The notes under the pieces: generated by a model | Told to the model about the DNA's origin: nothing | What the model saw: only the letters and a program-made list of their open reading frames with translations | The model's database searches: none | Part shown: one piece after another, positions 44,627-55,391 of the stretch | Layout: every line of letters begins with the position of its first letter | How positions within the stretch are numbered: the stretch's first letter is position 1 | Translations under genes and position numbers: made by a program | Origin: Pelagomonas calceolata | Lineage: Eukaryota; Sar; Pelagophyceae; Pelagomonadales; Pelagomonadaceae | Direction of reading: 5' to 3' | DNA: 64,000 bases | NCBI GenBank assembly: GCA_918797485.1 | Contig: CAKKNE010000002.1 | Location: 3,624,501-3,688,500, forward strand

Positions 44627-45619
44627 ATGAGGAGCTGCCAGCGAGTCTGTTTCTTTTGCTTCGAATGGAGTATGCTTGCCCTAGGACCATGCCTAATCAC
44701 CACGGTGCTGCTACTTGTGACCTGGGAAATATATTGGGTCCTGACCGCACTCGTCCCACGCATCAGCCCGCTAGGGACGACGAGGTGGTGGGCGCACGTC
44801 ACCTGGATTTATTTCCTATCATTTAATGGACTCTTCAACTATTTCTCCTGCGTGCTCACCGACCCTGGCACTCACTTATCCCCATTATACCGTGCGCTAG
44901 TCCTTGTGGCAGATGTGGACGGTGCGCTTGCCCCTTCGGACGTGGCTACAGGCCTTACGAGGGAGTCATTGTCACATACCAGAGCTTTGACCGCATCGTG
45001 GCTTGAGCGCGGTCCTTATGAGTGGGGTTATTGCAAGCAGTCGCGGGGGCCAAAAGCCCCGCGGTCTCATTATGACCACGTAACCCGCAAGCTTGTTCTC
45101 AATATGGACCACTATTGCCCTTGGATGTTCAATTGCGTCGGTTTTGCAAATTATAGGTATTTTGTGCTCTTTTTGTTTTATGTTACGGTAGCATGTGGTT
45201 ATGGTGCTGCGCTTACCTTCCCCGACTTCTCAACAGTCGCTGGGCTGCGGAGTTTTGCTGCGTTTCGTGGTCCACGCCCCACAAGTCGCGCCCATACTGC
45301 GGTCATGTTTACCTTTGTTCTTTCCATCTCGGTTGGAATCGCGGTCATGCTCCTTTTTAGCTGGCATCTCTATCTTGTTCTAACGGCTCAGACAACTATT
45401 GAGTTCTATGGAAATTGCACATTGCGCCGTCGCGCGCGTGTGCGAGGCCATGACTTTCGTAACCCTTATCATCGCAGCTACTCCACGAATTGGCAACATT
45501 TATTTGGCACCATGCGCCCTATAATCGCACTCCTGCCGAGCTCTCGTCCACCTCCAGGGAGGCCGTGGCCTTGCTTCCAGCTGCGGCCTTGCATGGTGAA
45601 ATCTGAAATCGAGGTCTGA
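44627..45619 (+). CDS. DHHC-family protein S-acyltransferase, DHYC variant
   Basis: 330 aa, one exon, ATG at 44627. Four membrane segments are visible: about residues 15-40 (LALGPCLITTVLLLVTW), 55-75 (WIYFLSFNGLFNYF), 180-205 (YFVLFLFYVTVACGYGAAL) and 225-255 (VMFTFVLSISVGIAVMLLFS). The cysteine-rich loop lies between the second and third, as in the family. The active site reads MDHYCPWMFNCVGFANYRYF, i.e. DHYC in place of DHHC, as in yeast Akr1 and Pfa5. Unusually, the zinc-binding part upstream is eroded: where HHCxxCxRC is expected the sequence reads SHYDHVTRKLV, so several zinc ligands are missing. The C-terminal TTIE (AQTTIEFYGN) motif is kept. It should transfer palmitate to cysteines of membrane-associated proteins, but activity is uncertain. 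Confidence 0.85.
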   Translation: MRSCQRVCFFCFEWSMLALGPCLITTVLLLVTWEIYWVLTALVPRISPLGTTRWWAHVTWIYFLSFNGLFNYFSCVLTDPGTHLSPLYRALVLVADVDGALAPSDVATGLTRESLSHTRALTASWLERGPYEWGYCKQSRGPKAPRSHYDHVTRKLVLNMDHYCPWMFNCVGFANYRYFVLFLFYVTVACGYGAALTFPDFSTVAGLRSFAAFRGPRPTSRAHTAVMFTFVLSISVGIAVMLLFSWHLYLVLTAQTTIEFYGNCTLRRRARVRGHDFRNPYHRSYSTNWQHLFGTMRPIIALLPSSRPPPGRPWPCFQLRPCMVKSEIEV

Positions 45620-46613
45620 ACCTCATGAGGTTATTGTTCAGATATCATCCACCTGATAGAAGAACTCGGGAGCATCATTATCCCGTGACCTTACTTTCTT
45701 AAAATGGCGGCGTGGCTGCCAATGATCAGGATGCCCCTTTCGGACCCTTCCTTGTTCACATACGGCGGATGCTCAAGCGGCAGGCACGGTCGTCTGACGC
45801 AGGGAACTTCCAGACGGCAAAACTTACCTTTAGGCGGTCCAGATGGCCCTGGCTGGGTACTATTAAAGGCGTCGCCGCGGACGCGTAGACGGTGAGAGCG
45901 AGGACTCCTCGAGGACACGTGGGTACTTTATGTAGAATCTCAGAAATAATCCCAGCGGCGCTGCTCGCGACTGCTTTCGGCGAATCCGGAAAATCGACCC
46001 ACCCTGGTGTCCTGGGGGAATTCGGGGCCGTAGCGGCGCGTCGCACACGTTTCTTGTACGAGAGGAACGGTGCTGCGATAGAACTGCCCTTGGTCGTACG
46101 TGGGTGTCGGAGCGATGCTGTGGGCCGACGGAGCCGCCGAATTTTACGGCCCACGAACGCCAAACCTCCCTGCGTGCATACGTCATGGCGCTCGGAACGA
46201 AGGCGTAAAACCAGATCGCTTAGTGAACGGAACGTTCACGTGGTGTGTATAGATGTGCTCGTGGCGCGGGACGACGTGGCATTGCGTATACAGCGATCCA
46301 GTCACGTCGCGAAGCTACTGGCGGAACTAGCAGAGCTGTGCGGGGCGCGCGGTGCGGCACTGCGCAAATCGCGCCGTCGGTCCCTAGTTTGCGCCCACAA
46401 GGGCGGAATCGAACAAAAAAAAAGACTCGGAGCTTTAGGCGTTTCTCTTTTTGCGCAAAGGCGTGGCCGTTTGATCAAAAGCGAGCCATTGGGAGCCTGA
46501 GCCATTGGGAGCCTGATACCCTGGGTGTTGCTAGTGGGAGCCTAGTACCCCCCAGGTAAAAGGCCGACAGGATATGTTACAGGATATACCCTACTTACTA
46601 TCGTGCATAAGCC
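45620..46613. other. Intergenic spacer with diverged repeat
   Basis: 1 kb. The part 46000-46440 is a diverged copy of the sequence at 56310-56740. GCCATTGGGAGCCTGA is tandemly duplicated at 46484-46515. No complete gene recognised. Confidence 0.45.
46000..46440 (+). repeat. Dispersed repeat C, copy 1
   Basis: Recognisably related to 56310-56740 in the same orientation, with blocks such as GGAGCGATGCTGTGGGCCGA versus GAAGCGATGCTACGAGCCGA, GTGTATAGATGTGCTCGT versus GCGTATAGAGGTGCTCGT, and AGCAGAGCT followed by GCGCG-rich sequence. Translation of both copies around YERN/YKRN also looks related. It may derive from an old coding repeat, but both copies have broken frames. Confidence 0.5.
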
Positions 46614-46836
46614 CCTGCTGAGACGCTATCGACACTCAAGTTCGCCATGCGCGCCAAGCGCGTGACCAATGTACCGCGCCTCAACGAGGACCTTGACCAG
46701 GCATCACTACTGCGCAAGTATGAGCGAGAGCTTAGACGCCTCAGTGCCAAGCTCGAAGAGCGAAATCGCAATGTAGTCGATCAACGGTGTCTACTCGAGC
46801 TCGAAGAGCGCCGCCGTCGCGCCGAGAAGAACAAGC
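46614..46836 (+). pseudogene. Inverted fragment of the neighbouring kinesin gene
   Basis: Encodes LKFAMRAKRVTNVPRLNEDL and about 45 further residues, nearly identical to the kinesin neck region at about 48215-48000 on the opposite strand. Differences are few (for example RRLSAKLEERN here, RRLRAELEERN in the gene). The copy starts within the end of the motor domain and stops abruptly at 46836, so it is a partial duplication in inverted orientation, 270 bp beyond the 3' end of the parent. It cannot make a kinesin, but transcripts from it would be antisense to the parent mRNA. Confidence 0.85.
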
Positions 46837-47107
46837 ATGGAGGACGCAGGCGCCCACATCTCGTCGCTTGGCGATCTTCGCCCTCCGGCCGTCCCAGGCC
46901 TCACAAGGGCGACAGGAAGAAGTGGAATCAAAAGAGAAAAATAACACCGAGAGACGGTTTTAAGACGTATACATGAGGAACCGCGAGTATTTATTTGACC
47001 AATACCATATTGGACTCGGGAGAGAAATATATGCCGTCCGTAAATTCATTCATTTTTACATCATTACCTCCTAGGATTATTTCGTGATTGTAGGATTCCG
47101 CCTGATC

Positions 47108-49396
47108 TCAAAGATTCCTTTCTGAGGTGGCAAGGCGCCTCCCAAGCTCGCCTTGGCCGGCCTGTTTCAGCGCTTCGACAGACGCACGGATGAGGCGCCG
47201 CAGTGCGCCAAGATCTTTGAGTGCAAAGGCACGTGCAGCACCGGGCGCTACGTTTTGACGGTCGAGATTTGAGGCGACGCTGTCGACCAGGACCGCAATT
47301 TTCTTTTCGAAGATGGTCTGGACAGCATGGCGCTCCTTGTCGCGAAGCTCAAGTAGGGTCAAGAGCTCGGCGACGCGTTTGTCTGCGCTTGTACCACCGG
47401 CCGCAGCACCACCGACCGCAGCGGCCGCGGCAGGAGCACAATCAAGGGGTCGCATTAGCTTTGCATTATCTGCGCGGCGCACAGTGACGTCATGTCGAGC
47501 TGCGTCTGCCTCGTGAAGTGCCGCCCGCGCTCCACCCTCGAGCTCAAGGCGCTGAATTTGGATGCACTGGGTGGTCTTCTCATCAAGCTTGTTTTCGAGC
47601 GCAGCCTGGTTCCGATCATACGCTTCAAGCTCATCCTGGAGTGCCATGATCTGCTCATCGCGCTCATTGAGCCGCTGAGTTAGCGCGATCATGATATCGC
47701 GCTGCTTGAGCAGTAACTGCTTGTAGCGCTCGACCTGAGCCTTCTCGTGCTCAATACGCTCACGCTCACGCTCGAGATCGGCCAGCCGCGCGTCGTACTC
47801 TGCCGCTGTGTGACGTGCAGGCGACACCTTAGCGTCGTCGATGCCGCCTACCCTGCCACCGACCATCCCGTTCCCCCCGACATCAGTCGAGATCATCTGC
47901 GACGTAAGTTTTAAAATACGCTCCTCGAGACGCGTCTTATCCTCCTTTTCGCGCATGAACTCACGCGAGCGTACTTCGAGCGCGCGAATCGCCGCACGCT
48001 TGTCCTCCTCGGCGCGACGGCGGCGCTCTTCGAGCTCGAGTAGACACCGTTGATCGACTACATTGCGATTTCGCTCTTCGAGCTCGGCGCGGAGGCGTCT
48101 AAGCTCTCGCTCATACTTGCGCAGTAGTGATGCCTGGTCAAGGTCCTCGTTGAGGCGCGGTACATTGGTCACGCGCTTGGCGCGCATGGCGAACTTGAGT
48201 GTCGATAGCGTCTCAGCAATCGACTCAGCTGCTGGCGAGATGGTCGCCAACATGGTTGTGCGACAATTGCCGCCAAGTGAGTCCTCCAGGAGCCGTGTGA
48301 GCTTAGAGTCGCGGTAGGGGACGTGCTTGCGTGTAGTACCGCTTGTCTGCCGCGTAGCAAGGGCGGCTATTACATTTCCGAGGGCTGACAATGACGCATT
48401 GATCTTCTTCGATTCTTCGAGTCGCTGGCCAGTAGCGCCTGAGACACCGACACGCTCGGAACCAGCGAGGTCGACAAGATTAAGCTTCCCCACGCGAAAT
48501 GTTTGCTTGACTCGGTTTTCCAGGCGCGCGAGTGCTTCGGCCCGCTTGAGGCCGGCCGATCGCATTTCACGGGCAAAATCGTCTGGCGCCAACTCACGTC
48601 CGTCCTCACCCACATAGACAGTCTCCGAATGCTCGACGATAACGACAAAAACTGCGTGTGACCGCGACGAGAAGTCATTCATCCTCGTGGCGCCAGTTGC
48701 GCGAGATCGCGAAGCGCGGTCCATTAGCGCGTAGACCTCCGAGGGCTGGCGAACAACCCACTCAGAGAGACCGTCGACGTACACGCCGCGCTTGGGATCC
48801 TCACGGATTGCGAGCGCTTCAAGCGGCGATGCTACCGCACTGGTTCCCTCAGGTGCTATGCCGTTGCGTGGGGGCGCCAAAAGATCCGAAACGATCTCCT
48901 GGTAGATCTGGATGCAAGACGCACGCGCGAGGAAGCGCACGTTTTTCTGTGCGTGTCCTGCAACGTGACGGAAGATCTGTTCGACCGACCGTGGGATGAT
49001 GCCACGTGCAACCGGATCACGGGCCTCAGAGCCGTCCATTGTGTAAGTTTTTCCAGTGCCTGTCTGACCATACGCAAACATCGTGGCATTATAGCCCTGA
49101 AGGCAGCTCTCTACAACCGGCTGTGCGGTTGTTTCGTAGACTTCCGCTTGTGTGCTGCCAGCATCGTACGCATCGTCAAACGCGAACGTGTGCACCGCCA
49201 CGCTGCGCTGGCGATTGATTGTCGGCACATCGTTGTCCACGTCGCTAATTGTCACCGTCTGCAGCCGCTTATCCACGCGCGCTACACTCCCCGACGACTC
49301 GTGCGCGAGTAGCGGCCGTACACGGACGACTACCTTGACCGCATCGTCATGCCCCCTGGGGGAGCGCGCCGCCGACGATCGGTCTAACTCATCCAT
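47108..49396 (-). CDS. N-terminal motor kinesin
   Basis: 762 aa, one exon, ATG at 49396. The motor domain occupies about residues 15-415: VKVVVRVRPLL, P-loop AYGQTGTGKTYTMDG, switch I NDFSSRSHAVF, switch II LVDLAGSERVG, and KHVPYRDSKLTRLLEDSLGG. The neck sequence KFAMRAKRVTNVPRLNED follows, then coiled coil to about residue 640, including YKQLLLKQRDIMIALTQRLN and a stretch with DEQIMALQDELEAYDR. A motor at the N-terminus implies plus-end-directed movement along microtubules. The coiled coil resembles a kinesin group common in protists rather than animal kinesin-1; the exact subfamily is not certain. A linker of about 50 residues inside the motor (between switch I and switch II, EHSETVYVGEDGRELAPDD...) is longer than usual. 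GC-rich with no introns. The neck region is duplicated in inverted orientation just downstream. Confidence 0.9.
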   Translation of the reverse strand: MDELDRSSAARSPRGHDDAVKVVVRVRPLLAHESSGSVARVDKRLQTVTISDVDNDVPTINRQRSVAVHTFAFDDAYDAGSTQAEVYETTAQPVVESCLQGYNATMFAYGQTGTGKTYTMDGSEARDPVARGIIPRSVEQIFRHVAGHAQKNVRFLARASCIQIYQEIVSDLLAPPRNGIAPEGTSAVASPLEALAIREDPKRGVYVDGLSEWVVRQPSEVYALMDRASRSRATGATRMNDFSSRSHAVFVVIVEHSETVYVGEDGRELAPDDFAREMRSAGLKRAEALARLENRVKQTFRVGKLNLVDLAGSERVGVSGATGQRLEESKKINASLSALGNVIAALATRQTSGTTRKHVPYRDSKLTRLLEDSLGGNCRTTMLATISPAAESIAETLSTLKFAMRAKRVTNVPRLNEDLDQASLLRKYERELRRLRAELEERNRNVVDQRCLLELEERRRRAEEDKRAAIRALEVRSREFMREKEDKTRLEERILKLTSQMISTDVGGNGMVGGRVGGIDDAKVSPARHTAAEYDARLADLERERERIEHEKAQVERYKQLLLKQRDIMIALTQRLNERDEQIMALQDELEAYDRNQAALENKLDEKTTQCIQIQRLELEGGARAALHEADAARHDVTVRRADNAKLMRPLDCAPAAAAAVGGAAAGGTSADKRVAELLTLLELRDKERHAVQTIFEKKIAVLVDSVASNLDRQNVAPGAARAFALKDLGALRRLIRASVEALKQAGQGELGRRLATSERNL

Positions 49397-51276
49397 TATC
49401 GACTGAATTGGCCCGCCGGCGCCCGCGGCGCCCGGGCGACGACGACGGGTTTTTAGCCCCCACCCCGCACGAAACGCGCGCGCGCGGCCGCGCGGCGAAG
49501 AGTATGGCGGCCTTGTCCGCCCCCAGGGAGCGTCAGCGGAGGCTTAACGCGCCGTATGCAGGGAGCCCCTCGCCACTCCAGCGCTTGGTAGTGTGCCTAC
49601 AGGAGGCGAGTGCACCTGCGGCTCCGTTGCCCTTCATTGCGCCGATTCCCCGCCAACCGACGATTTGGTCACGGAGGCGCCTGTCCACCATGACCCGAGG
49701 GCAAGCCCACGATGTAACGGACTCACTAGACATCGGTCGACGGGGGCTTGAGCCCGAGTGGTCGCGCCGAGGAAGAGCGACGACTCTATATCAACCACGC
49801 CACACGGCCGTGAACATCGAACCATAGTGTACTACGGCCGAGGAACACCAGGCACCGCCTCGATATTGAAATCAGTGACATGGCGTCGAACGCCGGGTCC
49901 TTGGCAGTCCCTTTTTCATTATAGGTAGAATTGATTTGAGCACCTCGCCCGTGCTGCCCGGTGGTCGCGTGCCGAAGTTTGTGTTTCAAATTTGGCGGTT
50001 CTGGTGCTGTGGCCCAGGAGCGCCAATTTAGGCAGCGTTTTTTGCGCGCGGCGCGTGCCGTAGTGTGTATAGAGGCTGCTGGCAGTGTGCGGTGTGTGTG
50101 GAAATTTAGTAACCGTGTATCTGGAAATTTAGTTAGGCCCGCGAAGTTACCGCGTCAGGCGATCTATTCGGCAGCCCATGAGGTACCCCGGCCGCGCGTG
50201 CGCATCCGCCCCACGCCGCGAGTACCCGAAGCCCTAGGTTCCCGGCAAGAAGCGGTTCTGAAATACCTGCTACGTAACCGCGGACTCCCCATCCTGGTCT
50301 GGAAGCGCAAAAAGTGACCGCAGCCTCTTGAAGAGCCCAACTGGGAATTTGAACCCTAATATCAGGGGACCGGACCGGGCCCCCGTAGTCTCCCTTCCTG
50401 ATCACTATGTTTAACTGTTCATTCAGACTAGTGCCTTTTTTCAAATTCTGTTGGCGAGAAGGGGCAAGGGGATATATCCAAACAAACATTTTAACAGCCT
50501 AAGAACGAACGAACGAACAAACAAAAAGAGGCTTAGGAGCTTACCGTGCCAGTGACTACTCCCCCTAGCCGGAAGTCGGTTAATTCGTTGGAGTAACATT
50601 CTTCCTTACCTTCTCTTAGCTCTAATTAGAATGAATTAGCCTGCGACGCTTAAGGCTCCTTGGAGACTTCGAAATTTATAGGGGGGTCGAGCGCAATAGT
50701 CGACGTTGGCAGCCTGAGGTTTTGGCGCAATTGAGCGTACAGCCACGCGGCGCCGACCGAATGGCGGCAAATTTTTGCTGAGGCGCAGGTTCCGTATGAA
50801 ACCCGCCCGAAACCCAATCGCTCCAACGGACGGGATAAATCGGCCTCTAATTCCCCACTAATTATTTCCTATCGTTCCATTATTAACTTCCATATCTATA
50901 TAGGGCTGCTAGGGAATATCCGACTTCCGAGGCTGGCTGCTTATTAAGTAAGTGACTACTAGTAGAATACCTCTGAGTCCGAGTCCGAGTTTCTTCTTCG
51001 GCGCCCATAATAAATACCCCGGGGGGTAGAGGCCGGACTTCGGACAGACTCGGGCCGGCGTGGACTTGATGCGTATCTGCCCGCGTGGGGCCGGCACTAG
51101 AGGCGGGCTGGCAATTAGTTTGCCTCAGTGAAAGTGATAGGAGATCGCTTTGCCTCTGCGAATGCGTGCACCGTGCGTAGGTGCTCGCATGAAAACTAGT
51201 GCGACTTGATTGACGGAACTAAAGTTCTTCTTCTTGCCCGCGCCCGTCGACAGCACCGTTACCCACGAGCCGGAGC
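49397..51276. other. Intergenic spacer with dispersed repeat B
   Basis: 1.9 kb. Contains dispersed repeat B copy 2 (50562-50930), a (GAAC)n stretch at about 50503-50525 and CTGAGTCCGAGTCCGAGT at 50972-50989. No gene or convincing tRNA seen. Confidence 0.5.
50562..50930 (+). repeat. Dispersed repeat B, copy 2
   Basis: Second copy of 37688-38129. Compared with copy 1 it lacks ACTTGA after CCGGA, has an extra GCCTGAG between GTTGGCA and GTTTTGGCGC, lacks an internal segment of about 80 nt and has 13 extra bases before the shared CATATCTATATAGGGCTGCT. Confidence 0.9.
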
Positions 51277-54200
51277 TTAGATGCGCATCCGCAGCGCACA
51301 AAGCAGGCGGAGGTTGTTCGCGTCGAAGAGGGGCAAGTCAGTCTCCTCTAGCTTGGTAGCCGGCGGTCCTTCGTCGATAAAGAGGTGCCGTCCAACGCGT
51401 CCGTGCCCTATCTCGGCTGCAACAGTCCACTCAATCGTGAGAGCGCCGCATGCGACTGCTGCGTCGCCAGGCGTTGCCGCACCTTGATCAAAGACCCTAC
51501 TTCGCGCCCGTCGAACCGCCTGAAGGGTCCGCGGCGCGTCTGGCGCGGCGCGCCTGGCCTCCTTCGCGACCGAATGAGTGTACCGTGCGGCGGCAATGGC
51601 CGCGTCAAACAGTGCGGCAGCTGGTGCCGTGCCAGTAAGTGCGTTCATGGGAGTGGCGAGGGCGACGTGGTGGACCGCGACGCGCTCACGCGGTAGAATC
51701 TTGACGCCGACAGTGCATGTCTCTGCTGCACGGACGTCCGTGACGAACATGTCGGCGCTGCCCACATTTGCGACCTCAACAGTGAGTACACGGCCGTGGG
51801 CGTGCGTGCTGACACAGAGTGACGGTGCGATGATGGCAGCAACGACGAGCGGCGCGAAGCGCGTGAGCGGCGCTGCCGCGGCTACGGTGGCGCCACGTGC
51901 GCGCGCGTGCCTGGCAAAGTCATCCTTCTCAGGGTCGCCATCGTGTATCGCCGGCCACGCAAGAGGAGCTACTATTGCCTGCGGCCCGCTGATTGCCTCA
52001 TAGCAGAGAGCTGCGTGGAGTGCAGCGGTCCCCATGCCACTAGGGGCGCAGACATGTGCCGGAACGTCGCGCGAGGCGCCTGGCTTAATGGCGTCCCCCA
52101 CACGCCACGCATTTCCCGACGCATCTAGCGGGTTTGCAAGTGCCAGCCAGGCGCGCTCTGTGCGAACGGTTAGGGAACCGGCGCGCGCGCGACCCACGTT
52201 GCGCAGTCGCAAGTGCGTGCGCACCACCTCACCCTCGAGTGCACGCCACGGTCCGCCACAGTCGGGTGCCAGTGTGGCTACGACACGTGGGAGATCTCCG
52301 ACGATGTGGATTGCCAGCGAAGCGTCTGGCGCGCGCGCGCCACGTGCGCGCTCGTCACGAGTCCGCCTGAGTGTTGGCCCCGCACGCGCAATCGCGGCAG
52401 CGCCCCAGACAGCGCCAGCGAGGCGCCAGCGAACGCCGACGACTCGCAGCGTACCCGTGCGTGTCGCACCGCACCGAAGGCGGACGACTCTCGCGCCAAG
52501 GGCAGGCACAACTATGCGCGTTCGCTCGGCAATCCACGCTGGCGTAGCTACGTTGGCGGTGTCTGCAGCTTGCCTCAGCTCTGCGAGGAACGCGTCATCA
52601 ATAGGACAGGAAGACACCATGTCGCATGGCAGAGGCATCGGAGGCGGCGGCGGCGACCACGGTCGGCGGGCCGCATCGTGACCCACGTCCATCGTGCAGA
52701 CAAGCTCAACAGCATCAATATCGAGGGGCGCGGCAAGTGGATTTTGCAAGGTCACGTCGACAGTGACGACTTCTCCGCGACCGCACCACCGTGGCCACGT
52801 CGCGCGACGCGCTCTTTGGGCGACCGCGTCAGCAAGGTGCGGCGGCCGCTCGGCAGCAGTGTCCTGAATGCTCTCGCCGGCTTTTGCTAAGCCGGCAAGT
52901 CGCTGCGCCCAGTCCACGGTACCACCACTGACTTCAAAAGCGAGCTCGTCGGGCATGCGTGCGCAGATGCCATCGGCAATAATGGTGGGCGCGGCGAGGC
53001 CGACAATGACAATGTCGTCTATCGCATCACGGCGTGCGCCCATTGCGGTCGAAGGAGGCGTCGCGAGCGCGTCAGCAACTGCGGCTGGGTCCTCGCCACC
53101 GCCGCAAGAAGCGCTGGGCGGCTGGTCGCGTGCAAGCAAGGCGGCGGCCACTCGGAGCGCGTCCGGATGAGCACGTGCCTGCGGCGAGCATGTGTTCTCC
53201 GCAGCCACCATCCATGACTACGTGGCGAGACGATGCGTGCGCACGGTTGCCAGGAATGTGCGCAGAAGCGCTGCATGGCGCAACGGCGGTGCACGCGCAA
53301 CCGCTATGAGCGCCTGCGTGGCACTCGATCGATTTAATGGGCCTGTCACCGCACCGACTCTGTCGAGGAGACCAACGGAATAACTCTTAAGTGACAGGGC
53401 ACTGGCACGCGCCAGAGTGCATCGAAGTGCGCGCGCATGGTAGCCGAGTGCCTCGAGCCTACGAAGTGGGTCGCTTAGCGTCTTCTAGCGATCGCACGCG
53501 TCGCACGTCCGTCCTTTATTGCACGGTCGCCGCACTGGCGGCCGAGTGCGTGCTCGATATGCTCGTCGATGCGAGGCCAGCCGCACGATGCCGTACCACC
53601 AGCAGCAATTCGGCATAACGAGGCATACTTCGCGCGCGCAGCAACGTAGCACTCGACCGCGTGCGCATCGGCGCCGCATGCGCGGTAACGATGCCCCGCC
53701 ATGACAAGATGCAGTGCACCTTTTCGATTGAGTCCGCCGGCCATGTAGCACCATGCCGCGCGCTCGTATAGGACTGCCACACATGGGCTCATTTCGAATT
53801 GGGCAGCAGCGACCAACGCGTCGGCAGCCGCCGCGGCCGCCGCGTGTGCCTCGCGGCAGCCATTTTTGGGCATACGACGACGGGACACCAGTGGTGACTG
53901 CGTTCTGTCGGCAGCCATCGCGGCGCGGCAGTCGGCTGAGACGAGCGCTGCACGCGTGAGCGCACGAGCAGCGCACGTCGCGCGTTGTTCTAAGCGCACA
54001 TGAGCACCAGTCGCATTTGTGCGGCGCGCCTTGCCAGCCGCAGCGAGTAGCGTCGCCACGGCTGCGTCTGCAGAGGCAATAGCGTCGCGCCAAAGAACGC
54101 TCGTGGCGGCTTTGGTGTCGGCGCCAGAGGCAGATGTGGCCGCGGATACGACAATAGATCCACCGCTGCCACGTACGGCGAGGCCCAGGAGTGACCGGGC

Positions 54201-55391
54201 AATCATTTCATGAGCAGCGCCAGCATGGAGTAGCGCGCGGTCTCGCTTGAAGTCGTCACGCGCCAAGCGGTAGTGCGCGAGGGCAGTTTCGAGGTCACCG
54301 ATAGCAAACGCTGTGTCGGCAAGGAGGCGAATCTGGGCCTCGATGGTTTCATGCGGGTACTGGGGCGGCGACATGTCGGGACTGGCGAGGGTGGCCACGG
54401 CTCCGGTAGATGCTTGTGGTGGCAACCCTCCGTCACGCGGCAGGCGGAGCCAGCTCTTGAGGACATTTCGGACGCCCCGTCGTGATGCGGCCACATTTGT
54501 GTGGAGCGCGGCCACTCGGCGTTCAAGCGCCGGAACAACAACAGCGTGCACTAGCTCAGCGGCGAGACGACGTAAGCCGTCGGCGTCGGCTGCGGAGAGA
54601 CGAGGGAAATGCGCATCGTGTGGCACGTCCGAGCACGCGCCTTCTCCGCCAAGTGCCACGAGCCGCGTGACCGCAGGTGCGGCGGCAACAGCAGCTGGAA
54701 GCGCATCGCGCGCGGCAGCAAGTGCGTCGCGCGCAACGCTTGCGCCGTGCTCACTGTCGTGGATAATTACAACGTGGCGTGGCGTCACGCGTGCATCGTA
54801 TCGGCCGTCTGCGAAGCCAGGCGCGAGGTGCCGCATTGATGCTAACTCTTCAACTGCTGCGCCGACACCTGCCGGTTCAGATGAAGCGACCACAACGACC
54901 ACGGCCGCCGGGCAGGCAAAGCTCTCGTGCGACGCGTGCGCCAAGGTCGCCTCTAGCGCGGTGCGCCACCGCAGAGTCCACGCGCCGGCCTCCCGGCGCG
55001 CGCAAAGGGAGGCCAGCGCAGTGTCAGCTCGGGAGTCGAGCAGCACCGTCGTGTCTACTTGTTCATCGTCGCGCAGCGACACAGCGGCCGCCAATTTGGT
55101 CTCGTCTTCAGCCGCTGGCGCTGACACCATGTCGCCGGCGGCGAGAAATCGCACACTCAGGCCTCCGGGCAAACTCAGGCGCCTGGACGCCGAGCGGAAG
55201 GCCAACGGTCCGGTTGCGGCCTCCGCCACATATGCTGCCAGCAGGTCGCGGAGACCAAAGCCGGCGAGGCGCCTGACGACGCGGTTGGCCTCGGAAGTCT
55301 CGACGCAGCAGACAACCGGACCGACGCCGGCGCGAAATTCCTCCTGGTTCGTCGAGGGGGGTCGCGCATTGGTCGCCTTGATGGGGTCCAT
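51277..55391 (-). CDS. TRAPPC8: TRAPPC8/Trs85, TRAPP complex subunit
   Basis: Read right to left. Likely start ATG at 55391 (MDPIKATNARPP); the frame is open upstream to 55628 but without ATG. Exon A ends near 53520 after IDEHIEHALGRQ. A short exon (KTLSDPLRRLEALGYHARAL...) lies at about 53485-53250. The last exon runs from about 53200 to 51277. Family signatures: ERRVAALHTNVAASRRGVRN, IEAQIRLLADTAFAIGDLE, LAHYRLARDDFKRDRALLHA, MAGHRYRACGADAHAVECY, and in the last exon GEVVTVDVTLQNPLAAPLDI, the start of the beta-sandwich part. The two intron borders are uncertain; the first may use a GC donor. Trs85/TRAPPC8 specifies the TRAPPIII complex, an exchange factor for Rab1/Ypt1 in secretion and autophagy. 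Very GC- and alanine-rich. Confidence 0.8.

Noticed and set aside
50335-50400. Possible tRNA on the - strand (GGTTCAAATTCCC T-loop-like)
   Set aside because: The T-stem has mismatches and no acceptor or anticodon stem could be folded.
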